From positions 1,273,788 to 1,337,787 of the forward strand of contig NZ_LMGU01000001.1 of assembly GCF_001427525.1 (NCBI RefSeq): a stretch of 64,000 bases of DNA, written 5' to 3'. This DNA comes from Microbacterium sp. Root61. Lineage in GTDB: Bacteria; Actinomycetota; Actinomycetes; Actinomycetales; Microbacteriaceae. Below the pieces are notes generated by a model. It was not told the origin of the DNA. It made no database searches and saw nothing but the letters and a program-made list of their open reading frames with translations. The translations under genes were made by a program, and so were the position numbers. Below are positions 1 to 8,825 of this stretch, in pieces; position 1 is the stretch's first letter; each line of letters begins with the position of its first letter.

Positions 1-940
1 TTATGAACACTGTCAGGCTCTCCGCGCCGTCGGGCGCCGACGGGATATCCAGCTGATCTACGATCCCGCGCGCTCGGCGCTCAGCATCGTGCAACCCTTC
101 TGGGTCTCGATTCACGTCATATGGCTCCGGGGCTTGCTCTGCGCGGGCTTCTGTCCAAGCGCGAACAAGGTCGGTGTGCTGACGGGCGAGCGCTACTATG
201 TCCGCCTTACGAAGCCGCGCTCCGATATCTAGATTGAGATCATCGCGCAGCCCGGGCTCCACATACTCCCACCAGTCGTCGGCGTTGAGCGTCGGAAGTT
301 CGCGCAGGAACCGTTTCGGAGTGAGGAGGACTGGCTTCCCGTTGAGCGGGTTCGCAGGGAGTTGTACGCGCTTAGGCTCCCACCGTTTTCTGAGCTCATC
401 GAATCCAGCATTCTTCACCCGGAACTCACTCATCGGAATTGCGTTATCCCGAGCTACTTGTTGGGTGTACTCAATGAAGCGGTACTTCAGGATGTTGCAC
501 GTGATGTCGGATATTCGGTCCCGCCCTATCCTCTCGACGAGCACCCCCAGTTCCTCGAAACGGCGTAGATCTTGTAAACCTCGTTCAATGGCGATGCTCA
601 TCGCCCGCACTATCTGCCGGGCAAGACCTGAGCCTCCGCCGGATCCGTCAGTAGATTTGGCAGTCACGCCGAGGCCGAACTCTCCTGGCTCGGGAAACTT
701 CATGAGGTCCACCGTCTTCTTGTACTGAAGCGATGCGGGCGACTCGTGGTGCCCTGCAAGGATCGTGAACCCTCTCTCAAAATGCCCCGCGATGATGTCG
801 GCGCTCCCTTCCCAGAACCCCTCCTCTTCCGCGTAAACGAGGAACGGATCGACAAAGAGCGGGGTGTCGATGTCCAGCAATGGATCGAACCATTCCGTCT
901 CGTCGTCAACCGCTATTCCGTAATGCTCGCTGAAGTACAT
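1..940 (-). CDS. Uncharacterised island protein, 3' part cut by window edge
   Basis: An open frame of about 313 codons runs leftwards off the window without a stop. I chose ATG at 940 because GGAGG lies 6 nt upstream; ATG at 952 and GTG at 979 are in-frame alternatives. The N-terminus has an aromatic and acidic pattern, MYFSEHYGIAVDDETEWFDP, followed by DTPLFVDPFLVY. A Gly/Ser-rich stretch (GSGGGSG) lies near residue 100 and GRDRISDITCNILKYRFIEY near residue 130, and the visible C-terminal part is charged and probably helical. No signal peptide or membrane segment is seen. I do not recognise a named domain. The position inside a defence-rich island suggests a conflict-system protein whose effector domain may lie beyond the edge; that is inference only. 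Confidence 0.7.
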   Translation of the reverse strand, partial: MYFSEHYGIAVDDETEWFDPLLDIDTPLFVDPFLVYAEEEGFWEGSADIIAGHFERGFTILAGHHESPASLQYKKTVDLMKFPEPGEFGLGVTAKSTDGSGGGSGLARQIVRAMSIAIERGLQDLRRFEELGVLVERIGRDRISDITCNILKYRFIEYTQQVARDNAIPMSEFRVKNAGFDELRKRWEPKRVQLPANPLNGKPVLLTPKRFLRELPTLNADDWWEYVEPGLRDDLNLDIGARLRKADIVALARQHTDLVRAWTEARAEQAPEPYDVNRDPEGLHDAERRARGIVDQLDIPSAPDGAESLTVFI

Positions 941-952
941 GTGGCCCTCCAT

Positions 953-1362
953 GCCTTTGAGACGACCGTATCGCCACACATCGCGTGCGCCCGGAATGAC
1001 GGTTCAGCCAGTCGCCACCTCGGACGGAGAAGATCTTCGGAAGCGCCGACCTGTTCGGGCTGGGTGATCTTCTCTCGAATCGTGAAGCCAAGGAGTCGCC
1101 GGCGGTCCGACAGATGCGAGCGGAGTCGCCGGACCGGTGGCACCACTGCGGGAGCTGCCCCGCCATTGAGCTGAGCGACACCTCCTATGTCGCAGGCGCG
1201 AGGGCAATCAGTGGCCCGCCTATCGCGGTTGGTCAACGCCCAGAAGCCGGTCGTTCATCAGATCACGCAAGGACTTCGCGAGGGAGCCTGAGGTCGTCTC
1301 CCGCTACGTCCGAATAGCCCGGCCGAGGACCTGCCCGCTGATCGCCCGCCGATCGAACGCCG
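953..1362. other. Gap between partial gene and relaxase relic, no gene supported
   Basis: Several overlapping short frames exist on both strands here, but none has a ribosome binding site or protein-like composition. The stretch lies between the truncated gene at the left edge and the relaxase relic. It probably holds decayed sequence plus the promoter of the left-edge gene. Confidence 0.4.
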
Positions 1363-1856
1363 CTACATCCCCATCCCACGCCCCGCAGTCGGCGCCCCGA
1401 CTACCGGCCCGGTTGCCATTGCCGCCAGGTCCCGCGCCCGCGCCGCGCGCCGCACCTCTGCCTGAGTCGCGCGCACAGCATCCTGCGTCGTCAACTCCGA
1501 CGTACCGCACTGCATCGACTCGGCGAGCGGCGGAATCCGTCCGTGCGACCACGATCGCGACGTTGTGCGCCCGCCCGCGAGTGAGGCCGACGTAGAGTCC
1601 TGCGGCGTCTACATCCGGCCCAACCACCGGCGCATCGGCGGTGTCGCCTTGCACGCCATGCACCGTCGACGTGTAGGCGAGCTGCAAGTGCTCCCGCGCG
1701 CACTCGGCAGACACTCGCCGCAAACTCGCCGCTGTCGCCAACCGACACAAGGTCGACGAACTCCGCACGGACGCCGCGCACGATCCACTGCGCGCGATTC
1801 TCGACGCCGCCGGTCAGCCGAATGGCGGCGCGCGCTATCAGACTGTCTCCGGACAT
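1363..1856 (-). pseudogene. MobF relaxase-helicase C-terminal relic, two frameshifts
   Basis: Three successive minus-strand frames together match the C-terminal part of the intact relaxase at 4912-7662. Frame one (from 1856) reads GGVENRAQWIVRGVR, like GVENRAQWVVHDVW in the intact copy. Frame two reads LQLAYTSTVHGVQGDT and AAGLYVGLTRGR, the helicase motif region. Frame three reads ELTTQDAVRATQAEVRRAA, like ELTIQDAMRAAEAELRRAA, and ends at a stop at 1363-1365. At least two indels, near 1730 and 1530, break the frame, and the N-terminal relaxase and Walker regions are missing. It is therefore a dead 3' remnant of a second, diverged relaxase gene, evidence of an older mobile-element insertion. 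Confidence 0.8.
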
Positions 1857-1909
1857 GCAGCGTCCAATCGCTAGTGTTTGCTTAGGTCATTGGCGATGGA
1901 TGGGGCAAG

Positions 1910-3667
1910 ATGCGCTGGAGTATCAGAGACTTCAAGGGGTTACGACGCGCCGAACTGAATCTTGAGCCGGGTACGCTCACGATCCTGGCGGGAGTGAATA
2001 GCAGCGGCAAATCTTCGATTGTCCAATCGCTCCTGATGAGCGCGCAAAGCTTGTATCACGAGGGCGCGGTCGTACTAAACGGGCCTTTGGTCCGCCTGGG
2101 CGAGGCCGGAGACCTGGTTCGAACGGACTCCTCGAGTGAGACGATCGGGTTGTCAATTGACTATCGCCTAAGCGACTACCAGCACCCGGACGACGAAAGC
2201 CGATCGCTTCGAGCGGAGATCCATCTTGTTCCTAGCGCGGACGGTGCATCGCTAGTCGTTCAACGCCTCGTCGCTTCAGATCTTGCAGGCGCGGGAGTGA
2301 CTGTGCCTCTCGTGCTGGATCATGAATGGGCGCGATCACAGGACAGCTCGGATGCACTCGACTCTGTACCGGGGGGACTCACCGATGCAGTTCACGCAAA
2401 GTCGCTCTTCGCCTCGGACGCAAGAGTCCTTCGTAGCTACGTCCTGTTCAGCGGCATCCTCCCCCAGTACCTCGTCCAGCTTCGTCGGCCAAACGAGATT
2501 GCGCTGGCATATCGGCGCGCAATCCAGCCGCTACTCGACCAGATGGTCCGTGGAGTTGCACCGAGTCGTATACTCCTCGATGCTGTAACCGAACTCGATT
2601 TCTACACGCTGTTTCGTGAGTTCTCGCGGCTCCTAACAGAGTCGATGAGGGCGGCGAACATGATCGACCCTCGCCTCCGTGGAATTCAATTCGATCGGTC
2701 GTGGACGCCCAACAGATTTCGCGACGCTTGGATTTCGCTCGACGAGCAGTCCCGCGTGCTCGCGATCTCCTTCGCCAGCGAGCAGCGAGCAGCCAATCCA
2801 CAGGTGGTCGTACCTCTTGTCGATCGAGTACGGCGCGCCTCGGTACGTCCGCGTGGACTGCTCGAAGCCCTTCTTGAAGACACTCTCGGCCCCACTTTGT
2901 CTGTACTACGAGGACTCTCCCGTGAGTTCATCGATTTGGCGGACCGAGTGCAGTACCTCGGCCCTCTTAGAGACGAGCCACGAGTGGTTTGGAATCAGTG
3001 GAACGAGCTAACACGTGGTCTCCCGGTCGGAACCAGGGGCGAGTATAGCGCCGCAGTGTTGGCTCGATCTCGCGAGAACGTCGTGCGCTATACCGACCCG
3101 ACGGGTGAAGTACGCCAAGCGCGTCTTGATGTAGCGGTGGATGACTGGCTCCGGTTCCTGGACATCGGGGAGAGCATCACAACGAGCAACCATGGCAAGC
3201 TGGGTGTTGGGTTGGAAGTCACCCTGTCGGGTCAAAAGCGTGATCTCACAGCTGTCGGTGTCGGTGTGAGTCAAGCCCTGCCGCTCGTCGTGGGAATGCT
3301 ATCGGCACCACACTCATCGTTGTTCATCGTCGAACAACCTGAGCTTCACCTGCATCCGGCCGTTCAAGCTCGCCTCGCCGACTTCCTCGCGAATGCCAGA
3401 CGTGACATTACTGTTGTCGTTGAGACCCATAGCGAGGCGCTCATTACGCGCGTGAGGCGCCGTGTCGCCGAGGGGGCAATCGACAAGGGTCAAGTACAAG
3501 TCGTTTTTGTTGAGCCCTCAGAGGGGGGCACCGAAACGCGGGAACTCTCCTTCAACGAGTTTGGTGATCTGTCCGAGTGGCCAACAGGATTCTTAGCCTC
3601 GCCAGACGATGACACCTCTGCGATTCTTGAGGCCAACGTCAAGCGCTTGAGCGGCAAGCCGCAATGA
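1910..3667 (+). CDS. AAA/ABC-class ATPase of a two-gene candidate defence unit
   Basis: The 585-residue protein has an ABC/SMC-like ATPase layout. The N-terminus MRWSIRDFKGLRRAEL is typical of AAA15/OLD-like ATPases. Walker A GVNSSGKSS is at residues 28-36, a signature-like GVGVSQALP near 450, Walker B FIVEQPELHLHP near 472-483, and a switch histidine in VVETHSEALI near 505. The tail has NEFGDLSEWPTGF, resembling the C-terminal segment of DUF3696-type ATPases. The middle (about 100-440) is a long helical insertion. It overlaps the next gene by 4 nt (ATGA), so the two are translationally coupled. ATPases of this group serve as sensor or motor parts of many anti-phage systems. That role is inferred here; the ATPase fold is seen directly. 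Confidence 0.85.
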   Translation: MRWSIRDFKGLRRAELNLEPGTLTILAGVNSSGKSSIVQSLLMSAQSLYHEGAVVLNGPLVRLGEAGDLVRTDSSSETIGLSIDYRLSDYQHPDDESRSLRAEIHLVPSADGASLVVQRLVASDLAGAGVTVPLVLDHEWARSQDSSDALDSVPGGLTDAVHAKSLFASDARVLRSYVLFSGILPQYLVQLRRPNEIALAYRRAIQPLLDQMVRGVAPSRILLDAVTELDFYTLFREFSRLLTESMRAANMIDPRLRGIQFDRSWTPNRFRDAWISLDEQSRVLAISFASEQRAANPQVVVPLVDRVRRASVRPRGLLEALLEDTLGPTLSVLRGLSREFIDLADRVQYLGPLRDEPRVVWNQWNELTRGLPVGTRGEYSAAVLARSRENVVRYTDPTGEVRQARLDVAVDDWLRFLDIGESITTSNHGKLGVGLEVTLSGQKRDLTAVGVGVSQALPLVVGMLSAPHSSLFIVEQPELHLHPAVQARLADFLANARRDITVVVETHSEALITRVRRRVAEGAIDKGQVQVVFVEPSEGGTETRELSFNEFGDLSEWPTGFLASPDDDTSAILEANVKRLSGKPQ

Positions 3668-4587
3668 CGAATGAGGTGCTGTCAATTCTCGACCCCGAAC
3701 TCGTGATTCCCTCTGAACACAGTATTTCAAGTCTGGAGTTCTGGAGACGCCTCGATGCTTGGACGGCTCGTCGAGACCAGTACATCGGATTGCAAACCCT
3801 CGTCGCGCTCGGGGAGCTTCTGGGAAGCATGCCGCCTGTGAACGGGCTGCCGAAATACGACCTTTACCGAATCACGGGTCGTATTGTTTCGCGCCCGGCA
3901 CCGGCCTCCGACCCTGCGCGGGCTATCTGCGAGCGTCACTTTGGGGCGGGGTACAGCCCCTTCTGGGGTGACCCGGGGAATGTCGCGCGCCTGGCCACGG
4001 ATATTGGTTCGACCGACGCCAAGGCAGAACTGGCTCTCGCCACCGACTTGCGTGCGTGGCCGGGCGAGTCCTCGGATCCGACGTGCAGCGCGTGCGCGAC
4101 GGCGCCCAGTCAACTTCTTGGAACGCCTGGTGATGATCCTTCGCTCTCATGGCGTGCCTGGCTGAGCCGTCAGCCTTGGGGCTTGCCCGAGATGGAAGTT
4201 CATGCAGAAGATCTCTTTCCCCGTGTCCGCTTTGCGGCAGGCGCATGGACCCGTGCTAAGGATGCCCTGCCTCATTCCACGAGTCCCGCGGTTCTTCTCC
4301 ATCACCTCGCTGTCCTAAACGACCACGCTCCGCGAATCTGGAGAGATCACGTGGACACACGGATGCGCGAACAACAACTCGGATCACTCGGAGTAGCGGC
4401 TTCGCTAGACAGCCCTTCGACCCATAAGAACAAGGCCGCTATGGATGAACGCAAGTTCGTGGTCGACGGAACGACCGTCACCTGCGAGTGGCACACGAAA
4501 ATCACGCCAACCGAAGGCCGCGTGCACTTCACTGTTCAAAATGATCAAGTCCTAGTTGGAACGATCACCGATCATCTGATGACTTAA
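3664..4587 (+). CDS. Unknown partner protein of the AAA ATPase
   Basis: The 307-residue protein starts at an ATG overlapping the stop of the ATPase gene (ATGA), which argues for a fixed functional pair. I recognise no catalytic domain. The first 230 residues are mostly helical and carry a lone CSAC pair near residue 141. The last 60 residues form a separate small module with TCEWHTKITPTEGRVHF and a final VGTITDHL. Its alternating hydrophobic and charged pattern resembles small beta-rich toxin folds of the RelE/HigB kind, but that is only a guess. Composition is less GC-rich than the core genes. The likely role is effector or substrate-recognition partner of the ATPase. Confidence 0.75.
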   Translation: MTNEVLSILDPELVIPSEHSISSLEFWRRLDAWTARRDQYIGLQTLVALGELLGSMPPVNGLPKYDLYRITGRIVSRPAPASDPARAICERHFGAGYSPFWGDPGNVARLATDIGSTDAKAELALATDLRAWPGESSDPTCSACATAPSQLLGTPGDDPSLSWRAWLSRQPWGLPEMEVHAEDLFPRVRFAAGAWTRAKDALPHSTSPAVLLHHLAVLNDHAPRIWRDHVDTRMREQQLGSLGVAASLDSPSTHKNKAAMDERKFVVDGTTVTCEWHTKITPTEGRVHFTVQNDQVLVGTITDHLMT

Positions 4588-4614
4588 CGCAAGAATCGTT
4601 AAAGGCATCAGGCC

Positions 4615-4911
4615 CTATAGATTCCTTTCTAACCATTCTTCGATTTCGGACCGAACCGGGTTGCCCGCAAATACCCTTGCCAGTTCTGCAATTGTTCGTT
4701 TATGGCTGAGGCCCTTGCGACGGTCGTCGAGGTTGTTGTGAAAGACGGGGCCCACGAAGACCGGCGGACGCCCGTCGCGCCCAGCCTCATGGGCGAGGTT
4801 CGACGTCTCGATAGACGACGTCGCACATGAAAACGACGTCGTTGAGCCCGCTCCCGCTTCATACCCGGCGTATACCGGCGAGCGAGCAAGCAGACATCCC
4901 CGAGCGGGCGA
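4615..4911 (-). pseudogene. 3' fragment of an unknown gene
   Basis: In the same frame as the relaxase and directly after its TAA stop there are 98 further sense codons ending at TAG (4617-4615). The last two thirds look like real protein: NLAHEAGRDGRPPVFVG, HNNLDDRRKGLSHKRTIAEL and a charged end EIEEWLERNL. No ATG, GTG or TTG start with a ribosome binding site exists in frame. I read it as the 3' end of a gene truncated when the relaxase segment arrived. Three GACGTC sites lie at 4802-4840. I do not recognise the family. Confidence 0.35.
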
Positions 4912-7662
4912 TTAGAGCGAGAGTCCGCCGCGCGAAGGCGACGAGCTCGGTGTGGTCCAAGGTGAGGAAGCCCGGAGCTCTCGCTCTCGCGCTGCCCGCC
5001 GCAACTCTGCCTCCGCCGCGCGCATCGCGTCCTGGATCGTCAGCTCGGTCGTCCCGCGCATCATCGTCGCGCCAATGTTGCTGATCGCATCCGGGTCGGT
5101 CCGAGCGATCGTCACGGCGATGTTCTGGTGCCGCCCACGGGTCAGGCCGACGTACAGACCGGCCGCGTCGACATCAGGCCCGACCACAGCGGCATCCGTC
5201 GTCTCACCTTGGATGCCGTGCACCGTCGACGCGTACGCAAGCTGCAGATGGTCGAGCGCGTAGTCGCGACTCACGCGACGGAGCTCACCACTGTCGCTGA
5301 CCGAAGTGAGGACGATGCTGTCATCCCACACGTCGTGCACCACCCATTGCGCGCGGTTCTCGACACCGGTGCGCGGATCGTTGCGGCGCGTCTGCACGCT
5401 GTCGCCGACCAGGATGCGCTGCTCCCCCATCCCCAGCACGAGCGTCGTGGGGTCCAGCTCGCCGTCATCCACGCGTCGTTGCTGGATGGCATCGTTGATC
5501 GCGTCCGCCTCTTCATTGGCACCGGTGACCAGCGCCACTCGCTTCCCGCGCGCGTGCCACTCGAAGTAGGCCGCAACCATCGCGTCGCGCGCTTCCTCCG
5601 TGCTCGCCACCCGGTGGACGTGCCCACGTTCGAGCAACTCCCCCGCGACGCTCAGCGCATCGTCACGGTCGCGGGGGTCGCGCAGGCGCAGGGTGAGCGC
5701 CGCGTATTCGGGATCGCTGAACCGGTGCACGGTGTCGAGTTCAACGGATGCTGTCGCGTAGCGGACTGCGGTTGCCATCGCTCCCGCGTGCCCCACCGGC
5801 AGAGCCTGATGCGGATCCCCCACCATCGCCACCCCGACGCCGTGCTCGAGGGCGAGATCCACAAGAGCGGCCGCGGTCTGGAGGTCGACCATGCCGGCCT
5901 CGTCCACGACGATCCGATCGCCGCGCCGGAGCACGAACTTGACAGGCCCGTCGTAGACGATCCTGGTCGTCGGGTCCGCATCGCCGCGGGTCAGCCGCGT
6001 CCGCATCTGGGCTCCGGCGGGGTCCGTGTCCCAGCGATAGCCGTGGTCGGCGAGCAGAGCGTGCAGGCTCGACGCCGCTGCACCGACCTCACGGGAGGCG
6101 ACCGATGCAGCCTTCCGGGTCGGCGCGACCACCAGCATCCGCCGCCGTTGTCGTGCCAGTCCCGCGTGCGCGAGGCGCAGCATCGTGGTCTTTCCCGCGC
6201 CGGCCGGCCCGGTGACGGCCACGAGCCCACCCGTGCCGGCGATCGCACCCGCTGCCGCGAGCTGCGAAGCGTCCAAGATGTCGATGTTTTCCACGAATGC
6301 TGCGGCACGACGCAACTCGGCCGGCAGCAGTGAGCGCCCAGGCGAGGCGAGAGCGTCGAGGCGCGCGGCGAGGCGGATCTTCAGGCGCATCGTCTCCGTC
6401 GCCATGAACGCCTTCACGTGGCCGGGGATGCCATCGTCCCCCACGAGGCGCATGCACTTGCGATGCGCTCGGTCGGTGATCTCGTCGATCGTTACGGTCA
6501 GCGCGCCGCGTGGCGCAACCACTCCGCTGCGCGAGAGGGCGCGGATGGCGCCGGCGCGGAGATCGAACGAGCTGAACCGGCCACCGCAGCGGGTGGACCG
6601 CGCGTCGGCATCGACGACCGCGGCATCCGACAACAGATCCAGGTCGAGCGCCTCCGTCGATGCCGCAACGAGCGAGACCGGAGTCCGCTCGCGGATCAGT
6701 GCCGGATCGATACCTTCCAGCTCTTCGCGGACAGTCGCCTCCCAGGATTGCTCGTCGAGGTGGGCCGGCTTGTTCGGGCGCGCCATCGCCCATGCTCGGC
6801 GGTCGATCTGCGTCAGGGCCCGGATGCTGGGGCTCGCACCATGGTGCTCCGCCGCCCACTCCGCAACCAGCTTCGTTCGGTTCTCCTCGATCTGCGTCGA
6901 CCGACGCGAGAAGGGCCGCACCGCTCCCGCGAGCTGGGCCACCTGCCCGTCGTCGTCGAGCGTGAATCCGTGGCGCGCGAGGACGGTGATCCACTGTGGG
7001 TCGGTGCGGGCAGCGAGCTCGCCTTCGGCGTTGATGACCGTGTGCAGCTTCATTGCGACCCGCGAGTCGAGGTTCGACCACTTGCCATCGGCGCCGAGCA
7101 CTTTGACGTTGAGCCATAGGTGGCGGTGGGCGTGAGGGTCGAGCGCCCGGGAGCGACGATGCTGCAGCTCGACGACCTCGATGCGGGTGATGTCTTCGCG
7201 GATGCTGCCGCCATGCCCGCGACGCGCGTTGAGCTCGGTCTGCCATGTGAGCAGCACTCGATCGCGCAGGCGGTCCTGCAGCGCCTCGAACTCGGCGGCG
7301 AGCTCGGGGTGCAGGAGCGCCGCGATGCTGTACGACTTCGGATGGTTGATCGTCCCGTCGAGCACGAGGTCGGCGTCGGGGCTCAGCCGTTGCGGGCCGC
7401 GCTCCTCCCCCGTCACCGGGTCATGCCCCGTCAGCCATACCCGAACCGCACCCGCGGACAGTTCATCGACAGTGATCGTGCCGTCCGTCACCACGAAGCG
7501 CGAGACCCCGGCATCAGCGATGGAGCTGTACGTCTCGAGCGCCTCGGCGCCCGTCGACCGGTGAAGGTGGGCGTCGCACGTTCCCTTGAGCGCGTAGTCG
7601 ATTGCGTTGTCGACTCCCCGGGAATCGACGCCCCTCTTCCACCGTTCAAGGCCACCTCTCAT
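4912..7662 (-). CDS. MobF-family conjugative relaxase-helicase (TraA/TrwC type)
   Basis: The 916-residue protein has an N-terminal TrwC-like relaxase domain with the metal-binding triad in DPHAHRHLWL (His177, His179, His181). Tyr23 and Tyr45 are candidate nicking tyrosines. A C-terminal SF1 helicase follows: Walker A TGPAGAGKTTM, Walker B RIVVDEAGMVD, GDPHQALP, and the late motifs STVHGIQGET and YVGLTRGR. In this family the protein nicks oriT and unwinds the transferred strand. The start MRGG is family-like, although no clear ribosome binding site precedes it. The gene looks intact. No coupling protein or type IV secretion gene is visible, so the element probably depends on a helper or is degenerate. 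Confidence 0.88.
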   Translation of the reverse strand: MRGGLERWKRGVDSRGVDNAIDYALKGTCDAHLHRSTGAEALETYSSIADAGVSRFVVTDGTITVDELSAGAVRVWLTGHDPVTGEERGPQRLSPDADLVLDGTINHPKSYSIAALLHPELAAEFEALQDRLRDRVLLTWQTELNARRGHGGSIREDITRIEVVELQHRRSRALDPHAHRHLWLNVKVLGADGKWSNLDSRVAMKLHTVINAEGELAARTDPQWITVLARHGFTLDDDGQVAQLAGAVRPFSRRSTQIEENRTKLVAEWAAEHHGASPSIRALTQIDRRAWAMARPNKPAHLDEQSWEATVREELEGIDPALIRERTPVSLVAASTEALDLDLLSDAAVVDADARSTRCGGRFSSFDLRAGAIRALSRSGVVAPRGALTVTIDEITDRAHRKCMRLVGDDGIPGHVKAFMATETMRLKIRLAARLDALASPGRSLLPAELRRAAAFVENIDILDASQLAAAGAIAGTGGLVAVTGPAGAGKTTMLRLAHAGLARQRRRMLVVAPTRKAASVASREVGAAASSLHALLADHGYRWDTDPAGAQMRTRLTRGDADPTTRIVYDGPVKFVLRRGDRIVVDEAGMVDLQTAAALVDLALEHGVGVAMVGDPHQALPVGHAGAMATAVRYATASVELDTVHRFSDPEYAALTLRLRDPRDRDDALSVAGELLERGHVHRVASTEEARDAMVAAYFEWHARGKRVALVTGANEEADAINDAIQQRRVDDGELDPTTLVLGMGEQRILVGDSVQTRRNDPRTGVENRAQWVVHDVWDDSIVLTSVSDSGELRRVSRDYALDHLQLAYASTVHGIQGETTDAAVVGPDVDAAGLYVGLTRGRHQNIAVTIARTDPDAISNIGATMMRGTTELTIQDAMRAAEAELRRAARERELRASSPWTTPSSSPSRGGLSL

Positions 7663-7713
7663 GTCGCCAAGATACGACCGTTTTTGCCAGTTATCCAGGA
7701 CTTTTTAGTGGAT

Positions 7714-7779
7714 GCAGGCACGTGTAGGAGGATGGATATTTAGGGTGCCGATCAGACACCCGCCCGGTCGGGTGCCTGC
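7714..7779. other. Candidate oriT: nested inverted repeats upstream of relaxase
   Basis: An 8-bp inverted repeat, GCAGGCAC (7714-7721) and GTGCCTGC (7772-7779), encloses a perfect hairpin CACCCG-N6-CGGGTG (7757-7774). GGGTGCC also occurs twice as a direct repeat. An A/T-rich patch (7678-7710) lies between this structure and the relaxase start. Nested repeats beside a relaxase gene are typical of oriT, but I could not identify a nic consensus, so this is inference from position and structure. Confidence 0.3.
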
Positions 7780-8118
7780 GTGCATTGCTCTTGTTCTTGT
7801 TTCGCTGATCGTCTGCGTTCGGGTTGTTGACTATGTCAGAAAGTCGACCGTAGCGATCTCATTCGACGGACTGCCGCATCGCTTGTTCGAGCCTAGGCTT
7901 GGGCGCTTCGGCGAGGTACCGGCAGACAGCATCATGAAACTCGATGCGTGTCGGAGGGAAGCGGTGAGGCGTCGGCGTGAACGGGGCGCTCGAGATCACG
8001 GTCGTCGCGGCAACGTGGACTGTTGAGCGACGGCAGCGCGCCCGCTCTCCACGCAAGCTGTGGCTCAACAATCCCCTGAGTCCTGGTGTTGCTATCGACG
8101 CCCTGTCAAACTCGTGCC
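7780..8118. other. Noncoding stretch upstream of 8119 gene
   Basis: Short overlapping frames exist on both strands but none has a ribosome binding site or consistent protein-like composition. It probably contains the promoter of the gene at 8119. I see no RNA gene in it. Confidence 0.4.
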
Positions 8119-8688
8119 ATGACGGAACACTCAGTCTCTGGCAGGGTCGAGATCACCAGCGAACTAAGCGCAACCGTCTCAGTAACCCATACCGGCGGAT
8201 GGCAATGGGAGAGCCACTGGCTCCTGCTCACTAAGTATCTGGCCCGTCTTCACGAGATCTACGGCGGCGCAACGATCGAGTCCAATACGGACCAATGGGC
8301 AATCGTAAACAGCTTCATGATCGACGCATACCATCTCGCGGAGGCCTTCTCGCATCAACCTGGTCTTGCCGCAAACGTAGACGCCACAATGGCCGGGAGC
8401 CGGGACCTCCAGTTGTGTCGCGACTACGCGAATACGTGGAAACACTTTCGTCGAGACAAGAATGTTCGCATCGCGTACATCTGGGAGGACGGCGACTCAC
8501 CCACCGGCGGCCGCTATGTAACTATTGGCTACCGCCTCCGAGATGATCCGCAGTCCGCGCAAATCCTAATCGACGCCTTGAAATTGGCACGGGCGGCTTG
8601 GGAAGCGTGGCGAACCTTCATGTCGGCTAACGACCTAGCCGAGCCATCGGGTGTCACGCAGCCCTTCCTTGACATTCTGGACGAATGA
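8119..8688 (+). CDS. Hypothetical protein, 189 residues, DxxNxxKH motif
   Basis: A small soluble, largely helical protein that stands alone. I chose ATG at 8119 rather than the longer frame from 8086, because the extra residues look like untranslated leader. The most striking segment is LCRDYANTWKHFRR near residues 96-109. An Asp-Asn-Lys-His pattern like this recurs in small helical proteins of unknown function in defence islands. It does not fit the strict HEPN spacing (RX4-6H). No membrane segment or signal peptide is seen. The neighbours are the relaxase region on the left and a convergent nuclease-like gene on the right. Function unknown. Confidence 0.65.
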   Translation: MTEHSVSGRVEITSELSATVSVTHTGGWQWESHWLLLTKYLARLHEIYGGATIESNTDQWAIVNSFMIDAYHLAEAFSHQPGLAANVDATMAGSRDLQLCRDYANTWKHFRRDKNVRIAYIWEDGDSPTGGRYVTIGYRLRDDPQSAQILIDALKLARAAWEAWRTFMSANDLAEPSGVTQPFLDILDE

Positions 8689-8825
8689 GGCACGGTAACT
8701 GCTCACTGTAGATCCAGTCACACAGCGCGTCCGCGCCCGCTGAGCCACCGCTATCCGGTCGCCGCGCCCGTGCTACCGGATTATCCCCCTCTGTCGCGCG
8801 AAGCCGAGCAAAGCAGCGCGCGCCG

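Noticed and set aside
5128-6333. A 401-codon plus-strand open frame inside the relaxase gene
   Set aside because: It is antisense to a strong coding frame with clear helicase motifs, and its own composition (His/Arg-rich, no domains) is that of a shadow frame in GC-rich DNA.
7712-8026. A plus-strand frame of 104 codons
   Set aside because: It covers the inverted repeats upstream of the relaxase, has no ribosome binding site, and turns strongly basic with no domain; I treat the region as noncoding.
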